DNA of 64,000 bases from Valencia hispanica (Eukaryota; Chordata; Actinopteri; Cyprinodontiformes; Valenciidae). Where the stretch lies: NCBI GenBank assembly GCA_963556495.2, contig OY747713.1:34421961-34485960 (forward strand), given 5' to 3'. The notes beneath the pieces are model-generated. The model saw only the letters and a list, made by a program, of their open reading frames with translations, was not told where the DNA came from and ran no database searches. Every line of letters starts with the position of its first letter. Position 1 is the stretch's first letter. This document shows, in pieces, positions 1 to 15,200 of this stretch. The position numbers and the translations under genes were made by a program.

Positions 1-2196
1 CAATACATCACTTAAAATCATTTGAGTGATCTAATTTTATTAGCAGTTGTTTATTTGGTAATACCAGTTTTTGTCAAGAGGGATGCCGAACATTGGTTAT
101 TAGAACTGTATGCAGAGTTTTGAGGAAAGTGTTCCCCTAAGCGTTCTTACATTCCGTGGGTGGACGTTATGTACTTCCGGGTCAAATCTGCCTTTTTTTG
201 CGACACCCTTTCTATGTTCAAAAACATATAATGCATCATCGTAAAGCTAAAATTATTATGATCCCAATGAGGTTTGACAATCAAGAACACAATCATAACT
301 GTAACCACAGCAAACATTCAGAAAGATAAATAATGTGAAACTCACCATTCGTAGCCTCTAACAATGAACAGAACCGAGCCATTTCGAACAAAAAACTTTC
401 AAATTAAAGTCCTCCAATGAAATAGTTAGTCCACAACAAGTCTGACATTCAAAATTTAACATAATCTGCTGCTGAAAATCTTTTTGATCACCTTCCTTTG
501 GTGTGGTAGTTCCCATTTGCATGCTCATTATTAGTCCACAAATAACACAGTGCGTTTCTTTGTCTTCTGATTTTATTGCAGCTGGCTTTATTGCAGCTGG
601 CTTGAGTAAATACCTGTGACTCTTAAAAATCTAAATATCATCTTGAAAATCCCATCACCCATACTCTTTCATAAAATCTCTTTAATCTTTAATTGTGAAT
701 CTGTGAAATCATAGTTCAAAGGAAGACTACTCTTATTTGCTAAGTAAGATTAAACTGTACAACAAAGAGGTGCAAGTTCTGAACTACTTTTTCTAAATTT
801 TCTAAATTCAGTAGCACTCGTCTCATCCATTGTTGAAATGAAGATTTTAAAAAGAACACATGGTTTATGATTTACATTGAACACATAATTGCAACATTGT
901 TTTTTTTATGACTCAAAATGACTTGAAATTTTAAGTTTAAGACTTTGGACTTCACTTGAAACTTGCCTGTATTTACTTGAGACTTGACTCGAGAGTAACG
1001 ACTTGAGACTTACTTAAGACTTGCAAAGCAATGACTTGGTCCCACCTCTGGAAGGACCTAACAATAAACTAAAAGGACTGAAAAGACTGCAGATGGAAGA
1101 CCATTGCAGACGGAGCTAAAACGCAGATAGCTTATGGCTAAGAATTGAAAAACAATATAATTGAAAGTATTGAGAATATAATAACAAAGGATGAAAAGGA
1201 TTAAAAGTCAAGATTTTGTGTCTTCCCAAAGAAAATTAGCAGTGCCAGGTTCTACTAACTTTAATGTCTATACAGGTATCTTTTCTTACTGGGCTTTAAA
1301 AAAACATTCTTGTTGTCACTCTGTCAGTTTTGCTTATCTAATGGGTACTAGACCATGCAAAAAAGAAGATTTACATGGTGGAGACACATTTTCAAGGTGC
1401 CAAGAAGTAGTCCCTCTTTTTTACTCTGTCAACACAACAAGGCAACTCAAGACTACTTCCATTCTTATTTAAAAAAAGAGTTTCAAGTATAAATACAAGG
1501 TATAAATCTGAAAACAGTGACCCTAAACTCAGGATTTTAAAATAATTGCTGAAACCTATTTAACAAGACAGAGTCAGGCTGATGCAACTTGAGAGCATGT
1601 CACAGGACAGACTTTAACAAGAACTCTTTGATATCACATCCTAATTTTGTGATATCATGTGCCACAAGATCTCTTTCGAGCCCTAGCTATTTATTACAAA
1701 GAAGTTTAGTTTCTGCCTCATAAATTGTAGCATAAGAGCAGCATGTGTTTGCAACAAAATCATTGTAGTCATTATGTTAAAAGGAAAAAAAAGTGTATTA
1801 TGCAATTTTCCATTTCACACATTGTTTTTTAGATTAGTCCTACTTGGATGCAGATTATATTTTACACAGACAGTTGGTGATTTCTGAGTATTTTCTTTCT
1901 TCCAAACCTTCACTTTCACTGTAACATTCAAAACCATTTTTGATGAAAGCCTTTTTTCATTTTTAAATAATGTTTATTTTGTTAAAAAGGTCCTGAGACC
2001 ACATTTACAGCTTGATGGGTAATTGAACAAAGAGCTCAGCTTGTAGAAACAGCTTGTAGAAATAACCCTACCCAACTTTTCCTGATCTTTTGTGGATTAA
2101 TGACTTCAGTTGGGCTGCCAGCTCCAAACTAACCTTATTGACAATATCAATTTGTGTTTTGTGCTGTGGTATTCAGTTTCAAGTTTCTATTTATAG
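1..2196. other. col16a1 intron (5' part of window)
   Basis: No collagen-type exon could be found here: there is no AG-flanked Gly-X-Y stretch on either strand. The sequence is AT-rich intron. The only recognisable piece is a degenerate repeat built from variants of 'gacttgagact' at about 908-1050. It ends in CCCACCTCTG, a terminal motif shared with the small inverted-repeat element at 14241-14719. Confidence 0.6.
908..1050. repeat. dispersed fish repeat, 'acttgagact' type, ending CCCACCTCTG
   Basis: Imperfect reiterations of the words 'gacttgaga' and 'acttgag' run through the segment, which closes with CCCACCTCTG. The same terminal word closes the element at 14241-14719. This suggests one end of a related DNA-transposon-derived repeat, but the other end was not found. 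The family name is not recognised with certainty. Confidence 0.4.
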
Positions 2197-2241
2197 GGAG
2201 ATGTAGGACCTAAAGGAGAAGAAGGATTGCCAGGAGATCCA
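2197..2241 (+). CDS. col16a1: col16a1 window exon 1
   Basis: Encodes [15 protein letters not shown], five perfect Gly-X-Y triplets. Acceptor ttatag, donor gtgaga. This is the first collagen exon visible in the window; the gene continues upstream. Confidence 0.85.
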
Positions 2242-5200
2242 GTGAGAGACTCTTTTAAACATCGATTGATATTCAGTAATGCATGCACTAGCTTCCAACA
2301 CACTGTACAGTAATAATGAACTGATACATCAGTGTTTGAGTGGGATTTTGTTGTTTTCCTAGGGACCAAGAGGCCCAGCAGGTCCAAAAGGAGCTAAGGT
2401 TTAATACCACATAAGCACAGTCTTTAATCTTTCTATCTGCATGTCTCTTTGCACACTAATCAACACGTTGTGTATTTAACTTGCGGTAAATCTTCAGGGT
2501 GACCCATGCGAAGTGTGCCCAGAGCTTCCAGCAGACATCGCCAACACAGTGGCCTTGCAGGGAAAGCCTGGTCCTAAAGGAGAGCCTGGATTACCGGGGA
2601 TAGGAGAGAGAGGACTCCCTGTAAGTACATCAGTTTGACTGCTGTGTAATGTATTCCACAACTGCCGGAATGTTCCGTTTTACATTTTTATGATCTCGCT
2701 GCATGTTTTATTAGAGTTGTAGATAGGGTGTGAGTTGTAGCTGACAATTGAACCCTGAGCGCTCGTGTGATAGCATATATATTTAATCTTTCTTATCGTT
2801 CTGAGGAAAAGCACAGCATTTACTTCCACCTTGGGGTTGTATTTGCACCTGTAATTCTTGCAGCGTTGCAACAGTTTAAGGGGAGAAGACGTGATATGCT
2901 GTCAAAAGTTTAGTCACCAAGACAAGGGTCTTTCGTTCTGTCTCTCTAGTGAGTCCAAATTCTACACGCTGCCAACTTTTCTCTTTTTTTTATACCTTTT
3001 ATAACTCCCACTTACTCCAGTTGGTGAAATAGGGAATGATTTGTGGAGGAGGGGGTGATAGAATATAAATCTTTAGCCTTATGAGATTTTCTGTGCAACG
3101 ATTTCCAATAGTGCCAGCATCAATCTGTCATACTTGGTTAGTGCAGAGCGAGAACAAGGTAGAGCAACAAAAAGGGGGAGGTACAATGCAATGAAAAAGT
3201 ATTTGCCCCCTTAAATATGTCTTTCTTGCTTGCATTTATGTCACACGTAAAAGTTTCCAGTCATGAAATGCATTTTAATGCTAGACAAAAATGACCTGAT
3301 TAAATGCAAAAAGATGTTTTCAAAAGGTTTCATTTAAGTGAGAAAAAAATGATAAAACCAACCTGGGCACAAAAAAAAACTTGGTAGGCTTACCAAAATT
3401 ACTCTTAGAGAACATCAACTACTGATTTAGGAAGTCACAACAGGGACATGATTGATATCTGAAGCTCTGCAGTCCTCACTTACCTCAAATAGGTCAGTGT
3501 TCATGATTCAATAATAATAGACCAGGGTATGAGATACAGTAGACCCATGGTGACCCATTTAAAACAAATCGCCTGTCTCTCATTTCACCAAGACAGGTGG
3601 GCAAGAAAAAGAAAAAAAAAACTAAACAAATTCTTAATGATCCCCAAGACTTTTGAAAAGGCCATCAGTTATGGCCTTAAACTCAAGCTAACTTGAGTTA
3701 CAAAATTTTTATATTATATTTTACATTTGTTTTGGTAGTTTTAGAGCTAAATTAAATTGAATTTAATTATCTGGAACATTTCAAATGACAAAAAAGCTAA
3801 ACTGAAGAAATCAGTACGGAGGCACAAACTTTTTCACATACCTTAGAATATGGCCTCCTTTCTAACAACATCCTGATCTCTTTTTACCTCTGTTTTCCCT
3901 TTTTTCCTTATCAGGGTGTTGAAGGTGCAAATGGCAAAGCAGGACAGAAGGTATGGAGTTTCCTACTTATTCATTTGAATTTGTAGTTAATTCATATTCT
4001 GCTCAAGTGTGACCTATACACACACTCATCTGCATTCCTCAGATATGCTAACATCAGCACTGTATGAGCACTCTCTCCCAGAGCAGATGCCAGCAAAACT
4101 AGCTGAACCAAACTGCACAAAAGCAAAAAAGTCCACTCAAACTCCCACATAAGGAACCTCATATGTCATGTAGGTGTACAACTATGAAAGTCAGTCAGCT
4201 TTAGTCTACACTGCCAGTCCACATCACACCCACACTCACACTTTACTGATGAACGCTGACATCTGAGTAATTGCAGTGACCAGAAAGCTTCCAATGCCAT
4301 GTTCAGATATGGGATGTACACACAAACAAGCTTGGCAGGATGAGCAGGGATTAATTTTAATGTCTGTGCTTTTCTATGTTTTGGCAGGGAGAAGCAGGAT
4401 CAGATGGCACAAAAGGAGAAAAGGTTGGTGTGTGACTTCTCCTTCAGAGGCTCTACTCTATTAAGTTGTCAGCTTCATATAGTTTCCTAATTAGTTAACC
4501 AAGCTTTATAACTATTCTTCGTTAAAGACTCCTCCAAGCTTACCAAATGAAGTAGCAGTTTTTAAAATTCATTTCATTTTTGTCTTCCATTTTTTTTACT
4601 TTTTTACGTTTAGGTACTATACTATACAGTGCCTTGAAGTGTAGTGACATAATGTCAACTTCTTCACATTTCTTCACATTATAGCCACAGTTCTCAAGGT
4701 ATTTAATTGCAATTTGAATATGATAGAACAACACAAAAGCCTGTTTCAAAAGTCAGTGAGCCTTTTGGTCATTCATAAGTGGTCAGCCTTCGGGGGCAGT
4801 GTAGCGCGATCAGGTGTTTTTCACAAAAGATTAGACAATGGCGGGATAAAGGGTGGTGTGGGGGTGGGGTCTGGGCTATTGATGTGCAGGGTTGGGTATA
4901 AACCATGAGACAGAAGAGTCCATGGTAAACAGACAAAATAGCTTGGACCTCACTTGTTTTTATCCCGTTTGAAGGCCCGCTCCTCAAGTCATTTTGCGAG
5001 GCGCTCCAAAAGGTGGCTGTCCTTCAAAGTGAACTGTCTAGTAATCTGTTCTTCAGCTCTAAAGGCCAGAAACTCCCGGACCTCTGCATCACTCCAGTTT
5101 TCCATTTAGGCTGATACGGTTTACAAATGCTAAATGAAGTCCCCATGTTGACTTGCATTTTAAAGACTGTTGCCGGCCGGGACTAAGCACATATTCCACA

Positions 5201-8200
5201 CACATCGTGACATCACCCTCTGTTGCGCCAAGGCTTGATCTTCATTCATAAGTCCAGTGTTGCAGCAATAATGTGCTAATATTACTATCAAGCTTGCCGG
5301 CACGATTGCCGCAATATTTAAAATCCACATAATAACTCTGGAGGAGGTGCAGAGATCCACTGCTCAGGGTGAGAATTGATCAACAGGACACCCGTTCGAC
5401 ATGCACTTTACAAATCTAATGTTAATGGAAGAGTGGCAAGAAAAATTAACTGTTGACAGAAAGACAAACAATGTCATAAAGTTGATACAAGCCATATACG
5501 GGACACAGCAAACCTATGCAATAAAGAGCTCTGGTTAGACAAGAAAACATTTTATTTTATTGACCTACAAGCAACATGCTTTGTGTGGAAGAAGACAAAT
5601 ACCTGATCCTAAACACATAGTCCCCTCTGTGACAAATAGAGAGAATGGATGCACCATCCAGGTAGATACTCTACCTGTTTTCAGCATGGATTTGAAAGGT
5701 TTTCAAAGTTGATGAAAATAGGTATGGCGCTAAATACAGAGCAATGCTGGAAGAAAGCCTGTTTGACGCTGCAAAAGACTTGACACTGGAGCAAGGGTTC
5801 AGTTTCTAGCTGGTAATGACAATGGAACTCTAGCCAAAACTACTATGAAATTGTTTAGACTATGGCATATTTATCTGTTAGAATGGCCAATTTCAAACTC
5901 TGGTCTAAACCTGGGAAGCTTAAAAATGGTGGCTCAGAGAAGCCCTCCATCTAATCAGACTGATTTTATCTATTTTTCAAAGAAGGATGTGCAAACATAT
6001 CTGGTTGGGCATGTGTAAACATTGATAGATGTATAACAAAAGACTTGCAGATGTAATCGGTATAGGGCAACATAATTTAAATGCCGGTTACATTTTTATA
6101 ATTTCTTTTTCAATAAAAAATTTTGAAACCTCTTTTTTTTCCTTTCGCTTCCGCTTTACCAATACGTTGTGTTTTATGACAGTCTATCACATTAAATCCC
6201 AATGAAACATATTAATGTCAGTGATTGTAACATGACAGAATGGGAAAAATGTTTGACTTTATAAATAAGTATGCAGGTCACCATATAGGATGTTAATATT
6301 TCAAGATGATGCTTGTTCTGTGTGCTTTAGGGAGAACCATGTTCCATGTGCCCCACCCTTGGAGAACTTCCACCTAATCTCCCACTGGGTTTCGCATCTC
6401 AAACTCTGCAGCAGAAGGGAGAGAAGGGAGAGCCTGGGATTGGACAGAAAGGAGTGCAAGTAAGTCGGATGTTCTTTCATCTAAAAGAAAAAAAAATGGC
6501 ATTAAAAAATGTGACACAGGCTATCTTATATTTTTGGTGTACCTATAAGCCTAATAAACATATATTTTTATTTCCCAGGGGGAGCCAGGAAACACGGGTT
6601 CACCTGGCCTTAAAGGAGAGAAGGTAGGCGATGTAAAAAAGTAGTACAGTAACAAATATAGATTGTATAAGTGGAGCTCATGCCGTCGGTTTTGGAGCAG
6701 GGCTCTTAATTGACTGCATCAGGAAGATAATCACAGTGGTGCACTAATTTTAAGGCTCAAACTGTCTCCCATAGGGATTTTCTCTCAGCAGGAAACTTAT
6801 TAGCAAAAAGCCAAGGTACTCAAAAACCAATATCATCTGACATAGCTGCCCATAGGGTGCAACTTAACTCTGAGGGGTGAATTACCAATTTAAAAAGCAA
6901 TCCATTTTTATCAAAATGGGGAATTTCAGTGATCTTTTTTTCTCCCTGTCTGCAGGGTACTGCAGGCAACACGGGAGCTGACGGAAAGCCGGTGAGTCCA
7001 GCTTCAGTTCTTTGAATCTGATTTATTTATTTTTTATTCTCAACCCGGTGATGTAATGAAATGAAATGTGGCTATGCAAACAGGGAAAACCTGGACCGAG
7101 GGGGGCTGTGGGGAAGGATGGACAGAAGGGTTCAACGGTAGGAGAAGTGGTTAACCCTTGCCAACTTTGTGGACATTCAAATAAAAAATGTTTTTTATGT
7201 GATTGGTTTTTGCTCTTTTTTATGTTGTATTTCAGAAGATGGATGTTTAAATTAATCCCCTTTCATGCTTCACAGCTGTACTTTTTTTTTATGCCTTTTG
7301 GTTTCTCCACACAAACCAACAGAAATGTTCTTCAACAGAACTTAATTTTACATATAATTAAAAAGTTTGCTTAGGAATAACTTGACAGTTATCAAGAAAC
7401 ATGAGTTTTGTGCAGTAGATGTTGGAGGCCATCCAGCATTTTTGTTTGCTTCTTCCTTTGTATTTCAAATGCCCAGGGCTCTTCTGTCTGTGTTTTGCCA
7501 ATGCTTCCCTGTTGCTATAAGACACTTTTGCCAAAAAAATAGCTAAATATACAATTTAGTTTGAAACTACGCAGTAAGCAGAAATACAGTCTTTGACACT
7601 AGCTCAACGCAGTCCTGACAAGCACTGTTGTAAGCTCACCCTTGCTTTATCAAAATAGTTTTATTTTTGATCATGCTTTGTTTGACTTCCCAGCTAGCCT
7701 GTGTGACATATCGGTACTTAATGGAACATTTTTTGCACTTCTACCACTACTGTTAGCCACAGTGGGTGTCTAGGAAAAGAAAATGTGACAGAATTGTATT
7801 GACAACTGATTAAAAAAAAGAGTGCTGCTGCTTGCCACAATTGATGGAATCATGAATAGTGCTTGTCATTTGAAAGTCCTAAAGGAGAGTGTGTGGCCAT
7901 TAGTTTGTGGGAGAGTTTTGGAGTGCCCTAGACAAAGTAGGGACTTTATTTCAAGATAAGATGCTGTGGCATGACCTTTAAGGGCATGGCTATTCATACT
8001 CAAAAACCATGCAATGTGGGTGAATTAAAAATAATTCTAAAAAGAAATGTGGGCCAGGATTCATCTACAGTGATATCAAAGATTGTTTGACAGTTAATCT
8101 CAAATGTTTGATGGCAGTTACTGCTTCTATACATGGCACAATCAGATATTAGGTTTGGGAGCCAATTACTTGTCAACATAGGGCCATAAGTTCCTTTATT

Positions 8201-11200
8201 AGATTGAATAATTTTCCTTATTTAAAAACTACATTCTGTAGTTATCTGCTTAATTTTGTCTGATATATTTTTTGATGATCCAAAGTATTTAGGTGTGGGA
8301 AAAAATGAATAAGCTACAAATGTTATAAAGACAGCTCATTTATGGTACTGTAGTTTGATGTACTTTAAAAATAAAACAAGAATCAGAGAAAGACGAGCAT
8401 ATGTTTTGATGCATAAATCAACATAGTCTTGTACTTTCTTAAATTCATGTTGGCTTTAAAAGTACTAGAATAGAATCTTCACAATTTTTGTTTCCTTCCT
8501 TTAGGTGTTATAGTCCTTGTAAGAAAAAAACCCCAAGATAGGTTGAATTTGAAACAGGGGATCAAACCGCAAAGACAACTGGAATTCGGTATTGACCAGG
8601 AAATGCCTGCACTTCTGTCAGAAAAAGATTAGGACACACACACACACACACATATGTAGAGTAGCTAAAACGTATGCACTTAAGTCATTTTAAAAGTTTG
8701 AGCTCATTCACTTAAACGGGATGTGGATTATCATGGAAAAATATGCTTGACTTAAGATACTACAGTTTCAGAGTATCACAGAGAGTATAACAGGATCAAA
8801 TTATTTTTATTTAAAGCAAAGATAATAGTAATCCTTACTGTTGATAAAAATACCACTGATTATTATTATAAGCATTATAAAGTCTGTACTTCATATGTAT
8901 TGTTATTAATTTGATACATAGACTTAAACAAAAATTCATAGTTTTAGAATTTTTACTTTGTAGACTCTAGAAGTTTGTTAAATTTAATTATACTTTTTTT
9001 AAGTAAAAGCAGGTGCTGCTCTTTTTATAGCTAAATGCTGGAAGCTAATATTAATAGGTTAATTACACGGGTTAAAGCCAGCCTGCAGCTGGCTGCATAA
9101 CTTAGACACTGCTTTTAGTTTGCCAATTGCAGTTTTAAAACAGCACACTTTAATAAAAGTGATGTGTATTACTGTTTTAGCTTCTGCACCAATGACTGGC
9201 CATGCTTTTTGCCAACAGAAATATTTCCTGCAAGAAAAACTGATTTTGTTTCTCATGCAAGTGAGCAAAAAAATGTAGTCTCCTTTCATTGAGCCAGCTG
9301 ATTGGCAGTGTGTAGTATGTGTGATAGTCAATGTTCCATATAGCGGGAAAAGACCCCTCGCTGCTTAGTAACTTTCTGTGTCAGTAAAAGGATTTGAGTC
9401 ATAGGAACGGTATATTAAAACATTTTAGCGGTTTTCGTACTGTGTTTTCTTTCAAATCTCAATATAATTTGGTATCCTACCATGCCTGATTTAATGCTTT
9501 TTGTGTTCATTAATTCACCCCGGAGGTTACTTCATGGAAGTAGCAAACCTATTTATTATCTTTACTGTACAGCTATGAGGACTTGAACATGAGATATGCC
9601 AGGTATCTGTAAAATGTTCTGAATAGTTTCAATTTAAAATCAGTTAGGCATTTCAACAATAAAAATAGATACCTTCTTTTGAATATGTCTTTTTTTTTAT
9701 TCAAGCCTTGGCAAAAACAAACTCTTACTGATCTTGTAACCTTTAACTATTCTGGTTTGTTTTATGCACACATGCATTTCACAGGCCTCTAAAATTTCAT
9801 TCTTTTATATGTGCATATTTTGTGAGGATTTAATTTAATACTTACTTAAAGAAATATAATACTATGAAATAATGTGACGATCCTTTCTGGTCTTTTACAA
9901 GGGAGAACAAGGGCAGCCTGGAGTTGGAAAGCCTGGCCAAAAGGGTGAGATGGTAAGTGTGTGTGATTGTGTCAGAAAGTCTTTAAGCCTGTTGTTATGC
10001 AGGCTAAACTCAACTCTTTGTCCATCCCTAGGGTGAATGTGGTGTGTGCCAGCCGTCAGATGTTGGCCGCCAACCAGTTGGCCTCAAAATGCCTGAGGGA
10101 AGAAAAGGTGAACCTGGCTCTCAAGGTCCCCCTGGACCTCCAGGTCTTGGAGCTGAAGGCAAACAGGTATAACAATGCTCCAGGAAATGGAACAATCTGT
10201 TCTAAAAAAATATCAATTGTATATTGCTGCTTATTTCCTTATTATAGAAAGAAAAATATGCAGCCTGCTTGAAGACAACATGGATTAGGTGCCTTACTTA
10301 TAAGCCAGTTTAAGCACAAAAAAAAAGCAGTTCAGCGTGTGCAAGCTGACATTCATTACTGGCATCACAATTAACATTTTTCTAATTCCACAATACCAGG
10401 GCTGATTCTTGGTTTTTTTGTTCCGTTACAGACAAAAACACATTAGCTGCCAACTGGATGAGAGAAAAGTTTATGATGCTGGAAAGATTTCAACCCCCTG
10501 GGCAAATCCACCCATAATGCTTATTGTACAAACATGATATGTGGGGATTATCTTGATACCATGGTGTAGCTGCGAAATATTAAAAAAAGAAAATACTTTG
10601 GCTTCTACCACCTATTCAGATTACAATGCAGTGTGCTTCTGTCCTAAGCTTTATGTCAACAGTTTTTATTCTGTCTGAACAAACAGATGTTTGCATTTTG
10701 CTGGCAGCTGAATGAGCGCTCATCTTTACTTTTAACAGGGACCACCAGGCCTGTCTGGTGCTAAGGGAGAAAAGGTAAGTTTTATTTTTTCTTTACAAGA
10801 AAAAAAAAGCGGTTTTGTCTATGTGCTTTCACACACTTTGTGCTCCTGTTGCAACACCCCAAACCACCCAGCTTTCTCCAGGAACTTACTCCACATTTTG
10901 GAGCCCTGTTGTCAGTTGGGAAGTTAAAACCAACTAATCAAGCCTTTGGGGTATGGTGTCAGTCTTTTAAATAACGTATTGCTCACAGAGCTAACAAAAA
11001 AAAGTTACTAAATAATGTGTATAAACGCTCAAGAAAGGTATTTCTAGTAAAAGCGATATTGATAATTATTTTTACATAATTAAGGCCAGCACAATGATCA
11101 GTTCCAATGGTGGTAGTTGAGGTACACATACTCTAGTTTCTGCTTCATATTATACCTCCAAACTTGTTTGGAATATTTTGTTTCTCCAAATCCAAAATCT

Positions 11201-12162
11201 AAGAAGTATAAGTCTGCCAAAAACAAAGCCAGCATACCATAAATAATCTTAGAATTTATACACTGGAATCACTCAACTCCAACTTCAAAGTGGAACTAGA
11301 CAGTTGTTGAAATAATGAGGCTGGAACCACTTTCATTATTTGAGAGATAAATGAATAAATCAGAAGTTATTCTTTTTAAATTAATAACTAAGCTTTATTC
11401 CGTCAGCTCTATTATTTTTGAACAGAAAGACATGGCTCCCATCAAAACTTGAAGAGGTAAAAGTTTCTCTCCGTGCTTTTAGGAATATATCTTGTGTTTT
11501 ATTAGGGTGAGCAAGGAGGACAAGGAGAAAAGGGATTGACCGGTGCCCCTGGATTCCCTGGTCTGCCTGGAGAACCTGGTCAGGATGGATTAAGGGGCTT
11601 GAAGGGAGCGAAGGTACAATTACAGCTACCAGAACATTCCAGTTTTATCTGCCACAGCCTGATCTGCCTCTTTTGATGATTTATTCAGAAATATTAATGT
11701 GAGTTTGAGATGTAGAATCCATCTGTTTCTCATAATCACTATTGGTCCAATCCATTGGGATGTTCATATTTTGTACGACTGGCCATTCTGGTTCTAGCAC
11801 CCAAACATCTGTCACTTGGACTCATTCTTGAAGGTCGGTGTGTCATGCTTTGGGTTTGTTTTGCCAGGGAGATGCATGTACTAGCTGTTCCTCTACTGGT
11901 ACTGTGGTGGGTGAAGGTGTGGCTGTGCCAGGCCCCAAGGGAGAGAAAGGAGATCCTGGGCCCCCAGGAGCAGGGAAACCTGGCAAAACTGTGAGCTGGA
12001 GTTTAGTTTAACTTTAGCTTTGTACTATGACAATTGCTCAACTCTCAAAGTCTCAGCTCACATGTGCTCTCTTTAGGGAAAATCTGGTTTACCAGGTGTG
12101 CAAGGACCCTCTGGTCCCAAAGGAAGCAAGGTATGAATTTCCATTTATTGTATAATCATATG

Positions 12163-12244
<82 letters not shown>

Positions 12245-15200
12245 TAGAAGATTGTATTTTTTTTTATTTACTATACTGCTGTTATTTTGATTTGTGGTAT
12301 CCGTTTCTCTCAATAGGGAGAACCTGGGGCTGCAAATGTTGGCCTTCCAGGACCACAAGTAAGACTTGGATCTTTTTTTACATTTGTCACATTACAATCC
12401 CATGCATAAATGTATTTTAGTAGGTATTTATCCAACAGACCAACACAGAGCACCGGATTGTGGTATTGAAAGACTGACTGCTTAAAAGGCATCATGATCA
12501 GTGAAGCAGCTTTACACATTTGCGTTCCCTAATGGATTAATTATTCAACTTTTAGAAAAGCATTGAACAGGTTTTTCCTTTATTTTCACAAATCCCGTTA
12601 ATTGTAGAAAAACTAACTGATGTATTTTTTCACATCAAAAATGTCCTGCTTCCTATGTTGTTGATTCATTTTTTTATTTTTTATTTCTAGGGCATTGAAG
12701 GACCTAGAGGTCTCCCAGGACTAATTGTGAGTTTCTCTTCTATCTTTACATCACGTATTTGTCATGCTTTACTTCTAACACTTGTTCTAATCCTTTTTTT
12801 TTTTGAGGGACCTCCTGGTGTTCCAGGATTGCCAGGCTCTGTTGGCCCTGCAGGGGAAAAGGTACAGTAGATTTTTGTACCAAACTATGAAATTTAAATC
12901 TGAAAAATGTGTTTTTCAAACTGTTTTTTGTCTTTTTTGTTCACAGGGCTCAAGAGGTGATATTGGACCTCCGGGGCCACAGGGACCTGCAGGTTTTGTA
13001 GTAGAGGGACCGCCGGTAAATATTTTAATCTGTTGTATTGATGTAATGAGGTGTATTATAATCCTTTTGTTTGGCTCTCACACAATGTGACTGATTTACG
13101 TTTTACTTGCAGGGTAGAGATGGAGCCCCAGGGTCTAGAGGGCTTCCAGGAGCTGATGGCAGACCTGTGAGCCTTAATCTTTTTCTTATGTTATAATTTT
13201 ATTTGCCTTTTTTTCTGTATTAACAGCTTATGAAAGAAGTTGAAGGGGCAAGCTACACATGATAGGTTCATTTAAGAGTTTTAGTTTCCTTTGAGCTTCT
13301 TTGGGAATTGTCCTTGATTTAGGCTTTACCATGGATTTCTGCCTTGATCCATAGGAGAGGCGATGTGTGCACCTATTTCATCCTTACTCCCCAAAACTGC
13401 ACTCAGCTTCCATGTCAAAAAAACAAAGCAAGAGTAACTGTTTCTCTTTGTGTGTGTGTTTGTGTCTCCTTCTCTTACAGGGATTTCATGGAGCTAAGGG
13501 GGACAAGGTAAGTCTACCATTTTGTTTGGATGACAGGAATTGGAGGGGTTTTAATACAAGAGGGCGGAACAGATGGTAATCATAAGAGAAGGCTTAACAC
13601 CCTCCACTGACCACACCTCGCTTCACACCCACAGACACACGCACTCAGACACACCCGAGCACACACGAACCTGCGGCTACAGCTAGAGTAACAGTAAAGG
13701 TGACACGTGTGGCGTATTTGGCAGATGAGGAGTTTTGTTGGCCTTAAGAGAGACGCCATGTGTGATACTATTAATTACCGTTTGTATAAGAGCTGCGTGT
13801 CCAGACTGTCACTGGGAGGGAGAGAGAGATGAAGAAGCAAAAAAGGTAGGGCTTTCAGGGTGTGGGATGAGAACTCAAATGTTCCTAAAGGATAATTTAA
13901 AAGTGCAAATAGTTAAGAGAGACCTGATCATCCCAATAGAGAAAGTCAGTCAGTGAACACTTGACACAGTCTATTTATATTGACCTATAAACAAAACAAA
14001 AAAGAACAATTTTCATTAAAACACACTTAACAGGAGACAACGTAAAGACAGAATCAACAACAACATCCTCTCCAGCTCATGGCTTTTATTCACTGAACTT
14101 AATCATTCACCAGCAGGGTGGGCTGCTGGTGATATTCAGCGTGGGCCTTTTATCTGATCGTACAAAGGATGCAAGTGGAACCATAAAATTAACAAATATA
14201 CTTTCATTGGTAGTATAACAGGTTTTTATGTTGCCATGACCAGAGGTGGGTGGTAACTAGTCACATTTACTCAATTAGCCTACATTTACATGAGTCATTT
14301 TACTGCATCATACTTTTAACTTTTACTTAATTAAAAATAATTATAAAAGTAATTAAAGTAATTATCAAAGTAATAATTATGAAGTACGACTACTCTTACT
14401 TGAGGAAAAAAAATTCTGGATATTCTACCTACTGTGAGTTGTTATTTTCTAACTGCTGAGCTTTGAAGATGAGCTGAATATACGGTAAACACTATATTGT
14501 CACCGGAACCAGTTTACCTTGTTCTAACATAGATACATTAATTGTTGTATTAGTTTAATAAGTTTTATGATGAACATTTTGATTTGAAAAAAAAAGTTTC
14601 CTCTGCTTCAAATGAGTTATTTTGTATTTATATTTTTGTAACTATATGTATATGTATCACATGTATCATTGTACTCTTTAAATTCACTATTTAATTTTTG
14701 TGTACTCTACCCACCTCTGGTCACACATAAAAAGATGCCGGAATGCTTCCAAGCATTGCCTAATTGAGAGCAGAGAGATGTATTTTTCTGCAGCTGAATT
14801 TGTGATTCAATAACGCAGACAACATCTTAAACCACTGACTATGGACCCTATTAAGCTTTTGTACAACAATCTGCTGATCAAATAAATGGCAGCAGTGATA
14901 GCAACATTCCAGGTAAATAAAATGGAAATTATTTATTGTATGGAGCATTTTAGAGAAAATTCAGCTGAAAATATCACTTTGAAAAAGTGTTTGCCTTGAA
15001 TAAAAAACGTTTAACCCACATTCTGAATCAAACGACGAGTCTAAATAATACTGGAATTTGTAGGCTATTCATAACATGAGGAGAACAGCTCTGCAGACTG
15101 AGGGTAGAGCACAGCAAAGGTGTGCCACATCTGTAGCCTACTGCATATCTTCTATAAAGGAAGTCGCCTCAACAACAGGATCACCACAGACACACAACAG

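Larger units (their letters stand above)
4628..6125 (+). mobile_element. degraded Tc1-like element split by another repeat
   Basis: The left end at about 4628 reads 'cagtgccttgaag' followed by 'cttcacatttcttcacatta', typical of a Tc1 terminal repeat. Transposase-like debris follows at about 5420-6125 in the same direction. It includes blocks corresponding to the 'gaagaaagcctgtttgacgctgcaaaagactt' and 'gaatggcc...aaacctgg' regions that are readable in the intact copy at 34053-35663. The 4737-5400 segment belongs to a different repeat. Numerous stops and frameshifts are present. Confidence 0.55.

Noticed and set aside
1191..1472. 93-codon open frame (and similar 60-90 codon frames throughout the introns)
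   Set aside because: No recognisable domain, splice context or compositional support. Frames of this length occur by chance in AT-rich vertebrate introns.
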